Positions 42,588 to 51,854 of a stretch of 64,000 nt of DNA are shown here, piece by piece (within the stretch, counting starts at the first letter, position 1; each line of letters starts with the position of its first letter). Source of the stretch: Lederbergia citrisecunda (GTDB lineage Bacteria > Bacillota > Bacilli > Bacillales > Bacillaceae_C); NCBI RefSeq assembly GCF_018343695.1, contig NZ_JAGYPJ010000001.1, forward strand, positions 1,882,223-1,946,222. Direction: 5' to 3'. The notes beneath the pieces are model-generated. The model ran no database searches. It was not told the origin of the DNA and was given only the letters and a program-made list of their open reading frames with translations. The position numbers were made by a program, and so were the translations under genes.

Positions 42588-42995
42588 TTACGGGATTCCC
42601 GCACCAATAACGTAGGAAAGTCCAACTGAAATAACGAGGGAAATAAAGCCTACGGCGCGGTTATCCTTTTCAATTTCTTCATCAATTTTAAATTTTGGGG
42701 TTAAAAATTCAAAAATAAAATATCCAGTCAATAAAAGGAAGAAGCCAAAAATTCCCCACCCAATCATGACAAAAAGCGTGTCATGGTTAAGGATTGAATG
42801 CCTAAAAACATTTGCGATTCCAAAAATTTTTCCTCCCGTCGCCATTGCAACTGAGATATTTCCTTTTTTTATTTCCTCCCAGTTTTTGTATTTTGTTACT
42901 AATTCAAAAATAAATAAAAACAAGATAATGCATAGGACCGTTACACTATAATAGCCTGCTGTTTGAACAAAAGAATTTTCCCAAAAAGAGTCCAT
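42588..42995 (-). CDS. yshE: YshE, DUF350 membrane protein
   Basis: A 135-residue membrane protein with four hydrophobic segments (about residues 12-32, 50-68, 75-95, 115-132) and the polar loop EEIKKGNISVAMATGGKIFGIANVFRHS typical of DUF350 (UPF0719). Function is unknown. It sits downstream of mutS2, as in B. subtilis. Start ATG after a GGGGGAAA site. The repeat at its 3' end is transcribed with it. Confidence 0.88.
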   Translation of the reverse strand: MDSFWENSFVQTAGYYSVTVLCIILFLFIFELVTKYKNWEEIKKGNISVAMATGGKIFGIANVFRHSILNHDTLFVMIGWGIFGFFLLLTGYFIFEFLTPKFKIDEEIEKDNRAVGFISLVISVGLSYVIGAGIP

Positions 42996-43032
42996 TCATT
43001 TTCCCCCTTTGTTTTTGGGAGGTGAAATATAG

Positions 43033-45390
43033 TTACTTAAATTCTACGATCGTTACTCCACTTCCACCTTCACCCGCTTCACCTAACCTTATACGTTTGA
43101 CAGAGCGATGATGTTTCAAATATTCCGTAACTCCTGTCCGAAGTGCACCGGTTCCTTTCCCATGAATAATTGAAACACGTGGGTAATTTGCTAACAAGGC
43201 ATCATCAATGTATTTTTCTACTTTTTGAAGTGCATCTTCATAACGTTCTCCACGCAAGTCTAACTCCAATTTCACATGAAAGTCTCTTCCCTTAATTGTT
43301 GCCATTGGTTTTGTTTCTTTTTTCTCTTCCGCTTTTATAAAAACTAAATTTTTCTCGTGTACTTTCATTTTCATAATTCCTATTTGTACTTGCCACTCAA
43401 CAGATCCAACTTTCTCAATGAGATGACCTTTTTGCCCAAAGGTTGTAACGGTTACTTCATCACCAGGCTGAAACTCTCGCTTTTGTTTATTTATTTTCGT
43501 TGGATCCGTAACTTTATCTAGGTTCGGTAGTGCAGCATCAAGTTTCCGTCTTGCTTCTATCAATTCATGTTCTTTAACTTGTGTACCGCCCTCAAGCCTC
43601 ATTTGACGAAGCTCTGCCATCACTTCTTCCGATTCTGCCTTTGCTTTTTCAATCACCTTCGCAGCTTTTGCTTCTGCATCGTCATACATTTTCTGCTTCC
43701 GTTCATGAAATTCGATCATTTGCTGTTGTAAATCGTGAAACAGTTTTTCTGCATTTTTTAGATAGTCGTGAGCTTCCTTATACTCATCCTCCGCTTCCTT
43801 CCGGCTTTTTTCTAACGAGGCAATCATATTTTCCACTTCGTTACTTTCTGTATCAATCATCGATCTTGCAGATGAAATGACAGAGTCTGAAAGTCCAAGC
43901 CTTTTTGATATTTCGAAGGCATTACTTCTACCAGGAATGCCTATTAATAATTTATAGGTAGGGCGTAGGGTCTCTACATCAAATTCTACACTTGCATTTA
44001 TTACACCTGGACGATTGTAGCCATACGCTTTTAGTTCCGGATAATGCGTTGTTGCGATAACATGTGATCCTCGCTGGTACACTTCGTCCAAAATGGAAAT
44101 GGCAAGAGCAGCACCCTCTTGTGGATCTGTACCTGCTCCAAGCTCGTCAAAAAGCACAAGACTTTCATGGTCCACTTTCTTTAATATGTCAACTATATTG
44201 ACCATATGGGATGAAAATGTACTCAATGATTGTTCAATCGATTGTTCGTCTCCAATATCAGCGAATACTTCTTTGAATACTGCAATTTCCGATCCTTCTA
44301 ATGCGGGTATTTGCAGGCCAGCCTGTCCCATTAGCGTCAATAATCCGACCGTTTTTAATGTGATTGTTTTTCCACCTGTATTCGGTCCAGTAATAACCAT
44401 TGAAGTATACTCATCACCTAGTGTAATATCATTGGCTACAGCCTCTTCAATAGGCAATAGAGGATGACGAGCTTTAAACAAGCGGATGATTCCATCTTGA
44501 TTGATTTTAGGTTTCGTCGCTTTCATTTCTTTTCCAAAACGAGCTTTTGCAAATATAAAATCAAGCTCCGCCAAGACTACAACAAGATGATTTAAATCTT
44601 CAGCTGATTCAGCAACTTTAGCCGAAAGTTCTGAAAGAATCCTCTCAATTTCCTGCTTTTCCTTTAACTGTAATTCTCTTAAAGCGTTATTTAATTCAAC
44701 AATGGCTTGCGGCTCAATAAATAATGTTTGTCCAGAGGAGGATTGATCATGGACAATCCCACCATAATGAGCTCGATATTCTTGTTTAACTGGGATAACA
44801 TAACGTTCATTTCTAATTGTAATAATCGAGTCGGATAACATTTTTTGAGCATTTCGATTTCTGATTAAACTTTCCAGCTTTTCTCTAATTTTCCCTTCAC
44901 TTCGTCTTGATTGTTGTCTAATACTTCTCAGCGTTTCACTGGCAGAATCAAGAACCTCACCGTTCTCATCGATTGCATTCTTTATTTGTTTTTCAAGATC
45001 AGTTAAAATCACAATTTGGTTTGCTTTGTCTTCTAGTATTGGAATAGCTACCTCATTCTCCAATAATCCCTCAATAAAACGTTTCATCGTACGTCCTGCA
45101 TAAATTGTGCTAGCTGTTTGCGTTAGCTCAATGGCGTTTAATACCCCGCCAATTTCCGCTCTTTTCACATGAGGTTTAATATTATGAATTCCACTTAGTG
45201 GAGCATGTCCTTTTAATCTAAGCACATGAGCAGCTTCATCCGTTTCGTTTTGCATCTCCACGACTTCATCTAATGACGTAGAAGGCGTCAAGTTTTTTAT
45301 TTTGTCTACTCCTAACACGGATGACGCAAATTCCTCCAACTGAGCAAGGATTTTATTATATTCAAGGGTTTTTAGTATTTTTATGTTCAT
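43033..45390 (-). CDS. mutS2: MutS2 endonuclease/ribosome rescue factor
   Basis: A 785-residue MutS2 (MutSB). It has an N-terminal lever/clamp region and an ABC-type ATPase with Walker [11 protein letters not shown] near residue 328 and Walker [21 protein letters not shown] coiled coil follows (about 510-620), then a KOW-like segment and a C-terminal Smr nuclease domain ([24 protein letters not shown]). Known roles are splitting collided ribosomes and limiting recombination. I chose ATG at 45390, which follows GGGATGGAG; ATG at 45405 is also possible. It lies directly behind polX and is probably co-transcribed. Confidence 0.95.
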   Translation of the reverse strand: MNIKILKTLEYNKILAQLEEFASSVLGVDKIKNLTPSTSLDEVVEMQNETDEAAHVLRLKGHAPLSGIHNIKPHVKRAEIGGVLNAIELTQTASTIYAGRTMKRFIEGLLENEVAIPILEDKANQIVILTDLEKQIKNAIDENGEVLDSASETLRSIRQQSRRSEGKIREKLESLIRNRNAQKMLSDSIITIRNERYVIPVKQEYRAHYGGIVHDQSSSGQTLFIEPQAIVELNNALRELQLKEKQEIERILSELSAKVAESAEDLNHLVVVLAELDFIFAKARFGKEMKATKPKINQDGIIRLFKARHPLLPIEEAVANDITLGDEYTSMVITGPNTGGKTITLKTVGLLTLMGQAGLQIPALEGSEIAVFKEVFADIGDEQSIEQSLSTFSSHMVNIVDILKKVDHESLVLFDELGAGTDPQEGAALAISILDEVYQRGSHVIATTHYPELKAYGYNRPGVINASVEFDVETLRPTYKLLIGIPGRSNAFEISKRLGLSDSVISSARSMIDTESNEVENMIASLEKSRKEAEDEYKEAHDYLKNAEKLFHDLQQQMIEFHERKQKMYDDAEAKAAKVIEKAKAESEEVMAELRQMRLEGGTQVKEHELIEARRKLDAALPNLDKVTDPTKINKQKREFQPGDEVTVTTFGQKGHLIEKVGSVEWQVQIGIMKMKVHEKNLVFIKAEEKKETKPMATIKGRDFHVKLELDLRGERYEDALQKVEKYIDDALLANYPRVSIIHGKGTGALRTGVTEYLKHHRSVKRIRLGEAGEGGSGVTIVEFK

Positions 45391-45407
45391 CGTTAAAAAC
45401 TCCATCC

Positions 45408-47126
45408 CTAATCGTTTCTCTTTAAAAATTGAAGTAATTCATCCGGTTTCATGGCATTAATGACTGATGTTTTTTTCACCCAACCTTTTTTAGCGGCTGA
45501 AACACCAATATCCATAAAATCTAAGCTACGAATATTGTGAGCATCCGTATTAATAGCCACCATTACACCAGCGTCAACAGCTTTTTTCATATGTTCAGCA
45601 CTTAAATCCAGTCTTTCTGGGTTTGCATTCAATTCAAGCGCTGTATTTGTTTCCTTTGCGAGTTTGATTAATAAGTCGATATCAACATCGTATCCGTCTC
45701 TTCTTCCGATTAATCTGCCTGTTGGATGCGCAAACATATCAACATGAGGATTTTTTAAAGCATTGTAAAGACGCTCCATAATTTTTTCCCTCGGTTGCGA
45801 AAAACTGGAATGAATGGACGCGATGACAAAATCAAGTTCTGCTAAGACATCGTCTGAGTAATTCAAACTTCCATCTGGTAAAATATCCATTTCAATGCCA
45901 GATAAGATTAATATATCATCATATTTTTCGTTTAAAGCTCGAATCTCTTCATTTTGAAGTCTGATTCGCTCTACTGACAGACCATTGGCAACGCGCAAAA
46001 ACTCAGAATGGTCCGTAATGGCCATATATTTATAGCCCTTTCTCCTACAAGCTTCTACCATTTCCTCTAAAGAATAAGCACCATCAGACCATGTCGTATG
46101 CATATGGAGATCACCTTTAATGTCTTCCAAAGTGATCAAGCGAGTATTAGAGTTGTAAATCTCGATTTCTTTTCCATCATCTCTAATTTCAGGTGGAATA
46201 AAAGGCAAGCCGAAGTGGTTGAAAAAGTCTTCTTCAGTTTTGAATGTTAAAACTTCACCAGTTTCAACATTTTCCACACCATACTCACTAATTTTTTCTC
46301 CTCTTTCTTTTGCCAACTGACGCATGCGAACATTATGATCTTTTGAGCCTGTAAAATGATGTAAAGCTGTTGCATATTGTTCTGGAGCAACTAATCTAAA
46401 ATCAACGGAAACCTCGTATTTTCCATTCATTACGATTGTCACTTTCGTTTCACCACTTGCAGTTGCTTCCTTTATTCCATCAATCGTAAGGAGTTTTTCC
46501 TTCACAACTGCAGGAGATTTTGTTGCAATAATAAAATCAAGATCTTTTATTGTTTCTCTAGTTCTTCGCAAACTTCCTGCTTTTGAAAAAGCACTTATTT
46601 CTTTAATCTGCTCTAGATAAGACTCGATATGATTAGAAAATGGCAACATGTAAGCAATTGGCAGACGATTTGGTTGAGCACCGAATTGGGAAATGGATGC
46701 CAGAATATTATCTTGTGTTTTTCTCCCAAATCCTTTTAATCCTGCAACGAGATCATGAGCACACGCTTCTTTTAATGAGTTCACATCTACCACACCAAGT
46801 TCTTGATATAGCCTTGAGATTTTCTTACCACCAAGTCCAGGTAACTGTAATAATGGGATTAGCCCTTTTGGAACTTCTTCCTTTAGTTCTTCCAACACGG
46901 AAGAGGATCCTTCTTTAATAAATTCCTCTATGACAGCGGCTGTCCCTTTCCCGATGCCAGGAATATCTGTAAACACAGTGATTTCAGATAGGCTGCGATC
47001 ATCTACTTCCAATGCATTCGCTGCCTTTCGGAAAGCCGCAATTTTAAATGGGTTTTCCCCTTTTAGCTCCATATATATCGCAATTTGTTCAAGTAAACGT
47101 ATAATGTCTTTTTTATTTATTTTCAT
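45408..47126 (-). CDS. polX: DNA polymerase/3'-5' exonuclease PolX
   Basis: A 572-residue family X polymerase for base-excision repair. Order: an HhH N-terminal 8-kDa region ([28 protein letters not shown]), a Pol-beta palm with [17 protein letters not shown] (nucleotidyltransferase GS and DxD), then a PHP phosphoesterase domain from about 330 ([37 protein letters not shown]). It heads the polX-mutS2 unit. Spacing to mutS2 is short. Two repeat copies lie upstream. Confidence 0.95.
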   Translation of the reverse strand: MKINKKDIIRLLEQIAIYMELKGENPFKIAAFRKAANALEVDDRSLSEITVFTDIPGIGKGTAAVIEEFIKEGSSSVLEELKEEVPKGLIPLLQLPGLGGKKISRLYQELGVVDVNSLKEACAHDLVAGLKGFGRKTQDNILASISQFGAQPNRLPIAYMLPFSNHIESYLEQIKEISAFSKAGSLRRTRETIKDLDFIIATKSPAVVKEKLLTIDGIKEATASGETKVTIVMNGKYEVSVDFRLVAPEQYATALHHFTGSKDHNVRMRQLAKERGEKISEYGVENVETGEVLTFKTEEDFFNHFGLPFIPPEIRDDGKEIEIYNSNTRLITLEDIKGDLHMHTTWSDGAYSLEEMVEACRRKGYKYMAITDHSEFLRVANGLSVERIRLQNEEIRALNEKYDDILILSGIEMDILPDGSLNYSDDVLAELDFVIASIHSSFSQPREKIMERLYNALKNPHVDMFAHPTGRLIGRRDGYDVDIDLLIKLAKETNTALELNANPERLDLSAEHMKKAVDAGVMVAINTDAHNIRSLDFMDIGVSAAKKGWVKKTSVINAMKPDELLQFLKRND

Positions 47127-47161
47127 ATTTTATCACCAGCCGTTCAAAATATCTCCTTGAT

Positions 47162-47313
47162 AGAAAAGTGGAAGCGCCTTGACCATCGACGTACAAACTT
47201 CAGGTACTTCGAATGAGATAAAGGAAACACGACGAGGCACGAGTCGATGTTGACTTATCGTTAGGAGAAGGACAAGAAGTTTGCTAGTCGATAGGCGCTG
47301 AAACTAGACAAAG
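47162..47313. repeat. Long intergenic repeat copy upstream of polX (full form)
   Basis: Begins AGAAAAGTGGAAGCGCC and ends GATAGGCGCTGAAACTAGACAAAG. It contains CATCGACGTACAAACTTCAGG, ATGAGATAAAGGAAACACG, GAGTCGATGTTGACTTATCG and AAGAAGTTTGCTAGTCGAT. Opposite orientation to the copies at 42434 and 51698. Confidence 0.75.
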
Positions 47314-47424
47314 AAAAATGAAAGCTCCGTGTCCCATCGACGTACAGACCCACAGAATGTGGATCCGTCGACGTTGGCACGGGACATGCCGGTCTTAGTC
47401 GACGGCTTCTTGCGCTAGACAAAG
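47314..47424. repeat. Second intergenic repeat copy upstream of polX (short form)
   Basis: Contains CATCGACGTACAGACCCACAG, GATCCGTCGACGTTGGCACG and TTAGTCGACGGCTTCTTGCG, ending GCTAGACAAAG. Tandem to the previous copy. It is the same short form as 37117-37213. Confidence 0.65.
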
Positions 47425-47483
47425 ATAATATTTATTTTAACAATGGATAATAATCTATTCTTTCTTATCATATTAACAAAAGA

Positions 47484-47543
47484 GGCTGCCCTATTAAAGC
47501 TTGCGGTTCCTTTTAGGGTTTCCGCATTTTAATAGGGACAGCC
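47484..47543 (-). terminator. Large terminator hairpin after cvpA
   Basis: GGCTG-CCCTATTAAA and TTTAATAGGG-CAGCC pair with one bulge, with a smaller inner GCGG../..CCGC pairing. It lies directly after the cvpA stop and is followed by CTTTTG on the minus strand. Confidence 0.65.
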
Positions 47544-47545
47544 AC

Positions 47546-48088
47546 TTATTGTTGAATATAATCTAGCCACCATTTTTTTACTTCTGCCGAAAAATATGGT
47601 GTATTTTTTAATATTACTTCGGCGATAGTTGAATCATTTAAGGCAGTCTGAATCATTCCCATCGGTATTAAAGCAGCAATGTATAAAAGAATGAAAATAA
47701 GTAAATACATTTCAATTAAACCGAGAATGCCTCCTGCCCATATATTAACGAACTTAATAACTGGGAGGCTAGCAACAATATCAAGTGCAGATCCAATGAT
47801 TCCAAGAATGATTCGGACAGCAAAGAAGATGATAGCAAAGGCGATCACACGATAAAAGGCGTCATCGAAACTTATTCCATCCAATACCATTTTAAATGTG
47901 GCATTACTACTTAAATCTGGATATGGAATCCAAAGCTTAAGCAATGGAGCAAGATCTTCATAATACTTGTAAGCAATAATTAATGAAATAATGAACCCTA
48001 CCATGTGTATTAATTGGAGGATAAACCCCCTTCTTAATCCTATTAAGAAGCCAAAAATAAGAATACCTACTAAAATAAGGTCAAGCAT
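47546..48088 (-). CDS. yshB: CvpA-family membrane protein (YshB)
   Basis: A 180-residue membrane protein with four hydrophobic segments (about residues 3-25, 28-45, 75-105, 120-150) and the N-terminal pattern DLILVGILIFGFLIGLRRGF of the CvpA family. In E. coli CvpA is needed for colicin V production; its role in Bacillus is unknown. It lies seven bases after zapA and shares its operon, as in B. subtilis. Confidence 0.9.
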   Translation of the reverse strand: MLDLILVGILIFGFLIGLRRGFILQLIHMVGFIISLIIAYKYYEDLAPLLKLWIPYPDLSSNATFKMVLDGISFDDAFYRVIAFAIIFFAVRIILGIIGSALDIVASLPVIKFVNIWAGGILGLIEMYLLIFILLYIAALIPMGMIQTALNDSTIAEVILKNTPYFSAEVKKWWLDYIQQ

Positions 48089-48095
48089 AAAAAAT

Positions 48096-48356
48096 TCAGT
48101 CCTTTAATTGTTTAAATTCCTCTTCAAGTGTTTCATATTTTTCTTGTAGTTTAATATATTCATGGATAGTATTAACGGCTGTCAATACGGCAAGTGCACT
48201 CGTATTAAGATTAGGATTTACAGAATGTATTTCTCGCATTTTTTTATCGACTATCGCTGCAACTTGTTGCATATGCTCTGTCGTTTCAGTTCCGGAAATG
48301 GTATACTGTTGTCCATAAATCATGACCATGGCCCGAATCTTTTCATTTTCCGTCAA
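48096..48356 (-). CDS. zapA: Cell division protein ZapA
   Basis: An 86-residue FtsZ-bundling protein. The N-terminal strand pair MVMIYGQQYTISGTE is followed by HMQQVAAIVDKKMREI and a C-terminal coiled coil (YIKLQEKYETLEEEFKQLK) that makes the dimer. The start is likely the TTG at 48356, seven bases after GGAGG; the TTG at 48371 would lie within that site. ZapA stabilises the Z ring at midcell. It is co-transcribed with cvpA/yshB. Confidence 0.92.
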   Translation of the reverse strand: MTENEKIRAMVMIYGQQYTISGTETTEHMQQVAAIVDKKMREIHSVNPNLNTSALAVLTAVNTIHEYIKLQEKYETLEEEFKQLKD

Positions 48357-48548
48357 ACCATTAGCCTCCAATCGCTAGAATCCTATTCAATATCATATCA
48401 CGAATAAAAAAAGATGGGAATATATTGTCTAAATATGTGGCACAAACGTTATAAAAAGATAATTGAATTTAAACAATTGGCTATGGTAAAGCTCATTGTT
48501 CTTTCTGTTACTATGTTGAATGGAGTGAAGGTGCGAAACTCCAGCGAT

Positions 48549-48740
48549 AAGAAAAGTAAAAGCGACTTACTGGACCACAGGATGTTGTTCCTTCGACTTT
48601 GGTACAAGACAAGGCGGTTTTAATCGATATCCCTTTCTGTCTTTGACTGAGACAAAGGAAACTAGATGTGTCTTGTATGGCTGGAGTACCCCTTCTTTTC
48701 AGCCTTAAGGAAAGCGAGCGCCTGAAGCGGGAATCAATTT
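48549..48740. repeat. Rearranged intergenic repeat copy between zapA and rnhC
   Basis: AGAAAAGTAAAAGCG..GACCACAGGATGTTGTTCC..TTCGACTTTGGTACAAGACAAGG corresponds to the short form. A further piece, CTGAGACAAAGGAAACTAG, corresponds to the arm of the long form. It is more diverged than the other copies. Nothing else is seen in the gap from 48357 to 48800. Confidence 0.5.
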
Positions 48741-48800
48741 ACATAGCTTTAGAGCATTATAATTTAGAAAAATGTTTTGATTTAGAAAGGAAGTGTTCTT

Positions 48801-49733
48801 TTGGCGAATATCGTCATTCAATTAACCCCGGCTAATTTAGAAAAAATCGACTCATATTACGAAAATGATAAAATAAACAAAACTCCTCCCGGTGCTATTT
48901 TTATTGCGAAAAAAAATGGATGCACCATCACCGCCTACCGCTCTGGAAAGGTTATGTTTCAAGGAGTAGGGAATGAAGAAGAAGCAAAACGATGGAGTAA
49001 TTCTCACGAACAATTAAACAAACCTGTTTCAAGAAAAACATCGGGGCCATTACTTCCACCTAATATTTCATCCATGTCTGTACTCGGATCGGATGAAGTA
49101 GGAAAAGGTGACTATTTCGGGCCGATGACGGTTGTTGCAGCATATGTAAAAAACGATCAATTGTTACTTTTAAAAGAGCTTGGCGTAAAAGACTCGAAGA
49201 ATTTAACGGACTCACAAATCATTAAAATCGCCAAAGATTTACTTACCTTTCTTCCTTACAGTCTATTAACATTATCCAATGAAAAATATAATCAACTACA
49301 GGCATCAGGAATGACGCAAGGTAAAATTACAGCTATCCTACATAATCAAGCTTTAAATCATTTATTGAAAAAGATAGAACCCGAAAAGCCCGAAGCCATC
49401 CTTATTGATCAGTTTGCAGAGGCATCTATATATTTCCGCCACCTTCAAAAACAGAAAGAGATCTTGCGTGAGAATGTTTATTTTAGTACAAAGGCAGAAA
49501 GCATTCATTTATCGGTTGCCGCAGCATCGATATTAGCACGCTATGCGTTTTTGAATGCTTTCGATAAACTAAGCGAAAAAGCAGGCTTTCCTTTAACTAA
49601 AGGTGCAGGTCCAAAAGTAGATCAAAATGCTGCTAGATTAATCAAAGAGAAAGGACTTTCCGCGTTAAATCAATTTACAAAACTTCACTTTGCTAACACA
49701 GATAAAGCGAAGAAAATTGCGGGACTAAAATAA
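48801..49733 (+). CDS. rnhC: Ribonuclease HIII
   Basis: A 310-residue enzyme that cuts the RNA strand of RNA-DNA hybrids. The N-terminal TBP-like domain (about residues 1-85) distinguishes HIII from HII. The catalytic core has LGSDEVGKGDYFGPMTV near residue 94, VKDSKNLTD, LIDQFAE and SIHLSVAAASILARYAFL. It starts with TTG after AAAGGAAGTG. It is the only rightward gene in this part of the backbone. Confidence 0.95.
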   Translation: MANIVIQLTPANLEKIDSYYENDKINKTPPGAIFIAKKNGCTITAYRSGKVMFQGVGNEEEAKRWSNSHEQLNKPVSRKTSGPLLPPNISSMSVLGSDEVGKGDYFGPMTVVAAYVKNDQLLLLKELGVKDSKNLTDSQIIKIAKDLLTFLPYSLLTLSNEKYNQLQASGMTQGKITAILHNQALNHLLKKIEPEKPEAILIDQFAEASIYFRHLQKQKEILRENVYFSTKAESIHLSVAAASILARYAFLNAFDKLSEKAGFPLTKGAGPKVDQNAARLIKEKGLSALNQFTKLHFANTDKAKKIAGLK

Positions 49734-49758
49734 GGTTGTGCTTAAAAGCTCAACCTTA
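49731..49758 (+). terminator. Terminator between rnhC and the sugar dehydrogenase gene
   Basis: TAAGGTTG and CAACCTTA pair around a 12-base loop; the stem includes the stop codon of rnhC and touches the stop of the convergent gene. Confidence 0.6.
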
Positions 49759-50847
49759 CTTCATCTCTATTTTAATTATTCGATCATCGTTTTCTGCAGA
49801 TGTTCCTCTACCATCTGTATTATTTGTTATAAAATACAAGGATTTACCATCTATATAAACATCTCGTATCCGGCCGTATCCTTCAATTAAAACACTTGCT
49901 TCTTTTAGTTCTAAATCAAAGACTCTAACAGCCTCTCCCCTTAAAGAAGAAATATATAATTTTCCGTTTTGATAAGCTACTCCACTAGGTGCCCATGTGT
50001 TTTCATTTGTATGGTAAATAGGTGATTCCATTCCCTCTTTTTGCTCATCACCTTGGATAAGTGGCCATCCGTAATTTTTCCCAGGACTAATCATATTAAT
50101 CTCATCATGAGCGCTTTGCCCATGTTCTGTTTCGTATAATTGCCCGTTCTCTGTCCATGCAAGTCCTTGTGGATTTCGATGACCATAAGAATAAGTTGGT
50201 GAGCCTTTAATCAGATTATCAATTGGAATCGAACCATCAAATTCTAATCGTAATATTTTTCCTGATAAGATTTCAGCATTTTGGCTTGACTCAGGAACCG
50301 CAGCATCACCAGTCGTTATGTAAAGCTTATTATCGGGACCAATTTTGATTCTGCCTCCATTATGAATTTTGGCACCTGGTATATTTTCAATAAGCACCTC
50401 TGTTTCCCGCCAAGCATCTTTTTCTTTTACGATGCGGATAACACGATTATAAATACTTCCGTTTTCTTCATATGTATGATAAGCAAAGGCTTCTATATTT
50501 GTATCGGGAATTAACTCTATTCCTAAAAATCCACCTTCCCCCCCTGTAAACAGCTTCTTCTGCAGATTTACTGGAAATTTTTGCGTCTCACCTGAAGGTT
50601 CATGAATAGAAGTGATCGTTCCATGTCTCTCACTTATATAAAACGTATCATTCTTATGCGTTATGGTCCACGGCACTTCTAGATTTTCCGCAAGTACGAG
50701 ATCGCTTTTATTTCCAATCGTTGGTTGTTCTTCTCCTTCAGGAAAAGATTGATTGTCATGATCTTTTTCTGAACAAGCGGTAAGAAAAAGAATGACGAAA
50801 AACAACAACAAACTATGGCTGGAAAGAGACTTTCTCCAAGGCTTCAT
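49756..50847 (-). CDS. PQQ-dependent sugar dehydrogenase-type lipoprotein
   Basis: A 363-residue secreted lipoprotein. The signal LLLFFVILFLTAC ends in a lipobox Cys near residue 26. A six-bladed propeller of the soluble aldose sugar dehydrogenase (YliI/GDH-B) type follows: VPWTITH, TGGEGGFLGIEL, KIHNGGRIKIGPDNKLYITTGD, YSYGHRNPQGLAW and ETEHGQSAHDEIN with the catalytic His. Members oxidise sugars with PQQ. No pqq genes are in the window, so the cofactor would come from outside. Its start overlaps the preceding gene by 35 bases, so the two form a unit. Confidence 0.85.
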   Translation of the reverse strand: MKPWRKSLSSHSLLLFFVILFLTACSEKDHDNQSFPEGEEQPTIGNKSDLVLAENLEVPWTITHKNDTFYISERHGTITSIHEPSGETQKFPVNLQKKLFTGGEGGFLGIELIPDTNIEAFAYHTYEENGSIYNRVIRIVKEKDAWRETEVLIENIPGAKIHNGGRIKIGPDNKLYITTGDAAVPESSQNAEILSGKILRLEFDGSIPIDNLIKGSPTYSYGHRNPQGLAWTENGQLYETEHGQSAHDEINMISPGKNYGWPLIQGDEQKEGMESPIYHTNENTWAPSGVAYQNGKLYISSLRGEAVRVFDLELKEASVLIEGYGRIRDVYIDGKSLYFITNNTDGRGTSAENDDRIIKIEMK

Positions 50848-51358
50848 GCTTTCTACTCACGTCCTCTAAGTTAAGTAAAATTTCATTTAACTCTTTATCA
50901 AACAAATCAAGTTGATACATGTCCCATAAATAAACGTAAAGCTCTTCAATTGCATCCATTTGTTTTTTGGAAAGGTTAATATCACCTTTAGTTGATGTTT
51001 TTAACTCATAGAGTGAAGAAAGGATATGCTCCAAAACGACGTCTGTTTTATTTACTTGCGATTCCTTAATAAATTTAAAATTGACGCCCATGGCTTTTAA
51101 TTCTGAATAGCTTGAATACACGCGTTCTACTCCGCCAATTAGATGATCAAGCTGCGACTCTGAGACAGTGTTGTTCTCCCTTATTTGATTAATTGGAACT
51201 TTCTTATATAAATCTTGTATCCCCATTCGAAGTCCATTTATATAACTTGTAACTTTATCGGGAGAATATTCCTGACTGGTTGATTTCCCATAAACAGTCA
51301 TGACTGCAACGATAGCTAAAAATAAAAATAAATATATTAATAAACGTTTTTTCTTCAT
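50813..51358 (-). CDS. Unrecognised membrane-anchored protein
   Basis: A 181-residue protein with a short basic start and one hydrophobic segment (about residues 4-22), then a polar, helix-rich extracytoplasmic part with many Lys, Leu and Glu and no cysteine. I do not recognise it. No lipobox is present, so it is either secreted or anchored by the N-terminal segment. The 3' end overlaps the sugar dehydrogenase gene by 35 bases in another frame, so they are probably translated together. A link to that lipoprotein is possible. Confidence 0.7.
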   Translation of the reverse strand: MKKKRLLIYLFLFLAIVAVMTVYGKSTSQEYSPDKVTSYINGLRMGIQDLYKKVPINQIRENNTVSESQLDHLIGGVERVYSSYSELKAMGVNFKFIKESQVNKTDVVLEHILSSLYELKTSTKGDINLSKKQMDAIEELYVYLWDMYQLDLFDKELNEILLNLEDVSRKHEALEKVSFQP

Positions 51359-51426
51359 GTTTTCCGCCCTCTTGTTGTTATTATAATTATGATTGTATAG
51401 AATTTATTATCCTTTGTTAAGTGAAA

Positions 51427-51456
51427 ATGCAAAAACGCGAGCTATATTGCTCGCGT
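51427..51456 (-). terminator. Terminator of the pheST transcript
   Basis: On the minus strand AACGCGAGC-AATATA-GCTCGCGTTTTTGC, a perfect 9-bp stem plus T run. It lies about 400 bases after pheT, beyond two intergenic repeats, which would thus be transcribed with pheST. Confidence 0.75.
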
Positions 51457-51486
51457 TGGTTACTATAATGTCTAGGGCTTCTGCTT

Positions 51487-51695
51487 TTCTTGTCTAGCTC
51501 TAGCGCCTATCGACAGCAAACTTCTTGCCCTTCCCCTACGATAAGTCACAACGACTCGTCCCTCGTCGTGTTTCCTTTATCTCAGTCCAAGGCCAAACAA
51601 GGAACGTCGACTAAAATCGTCACTTCCTGTGCCAACGTCGACGGACCCACATCCTGTGGGCCTGTACGTCGATGAGCAAGGCGCTTTCGCTTTTC
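51487..51695. repeat. Long intergenic repeat copy with inserted palindromic core
   Basis: Starts CTTTTCTTGTCTAGCTC..GCGCCTATCGAC and ends GAGCAAGGCGCTTTCGCTTTTC. In its centre it contains GGAACGTCGAC, GTGCCAACGTCGACGG and CCCACATCCTGTGGGCCTG, so it combines the long and short forms. Confidence 0.8.
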
Positions 51696-51697
51696 TC

Positions 51698-51853
51698 TGT
51701 CTAGCTCCAACGCCTATCGACTAGCGAACTTCTTGCCCTTTTCCCTACGATAAGTCAACAGCGGCTCGTCTTATCAGACTCGCCGTGTTTCCTTTATCTC
51801 AGTCCAAGGCCCTGAAGTTCGTACGTCGATGGACAGGCGCTTCCGCTTTTCTA
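51698..51853. repeat. Long intergenic repeat copy (tandem neighbour)
   Basis: From TGTCTAGCTCCAACGCCTATCGAC to GACAGGCGCTTCCGCTTTTC, with GATAAGTCAACAGCG, GTGTTTCCTTTATCTCAG and CCTGAAGTTCGTACGTCGAT between. It abuts the pheT stop. Confidence 0.8.
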
Positions 51854-51854
51854 T

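Noticed and set aside
48414-48623. 69-residue open frame between zapA and rnhC
   Set aside because: It runs through an intergenic repeat and has no supporting start signal.
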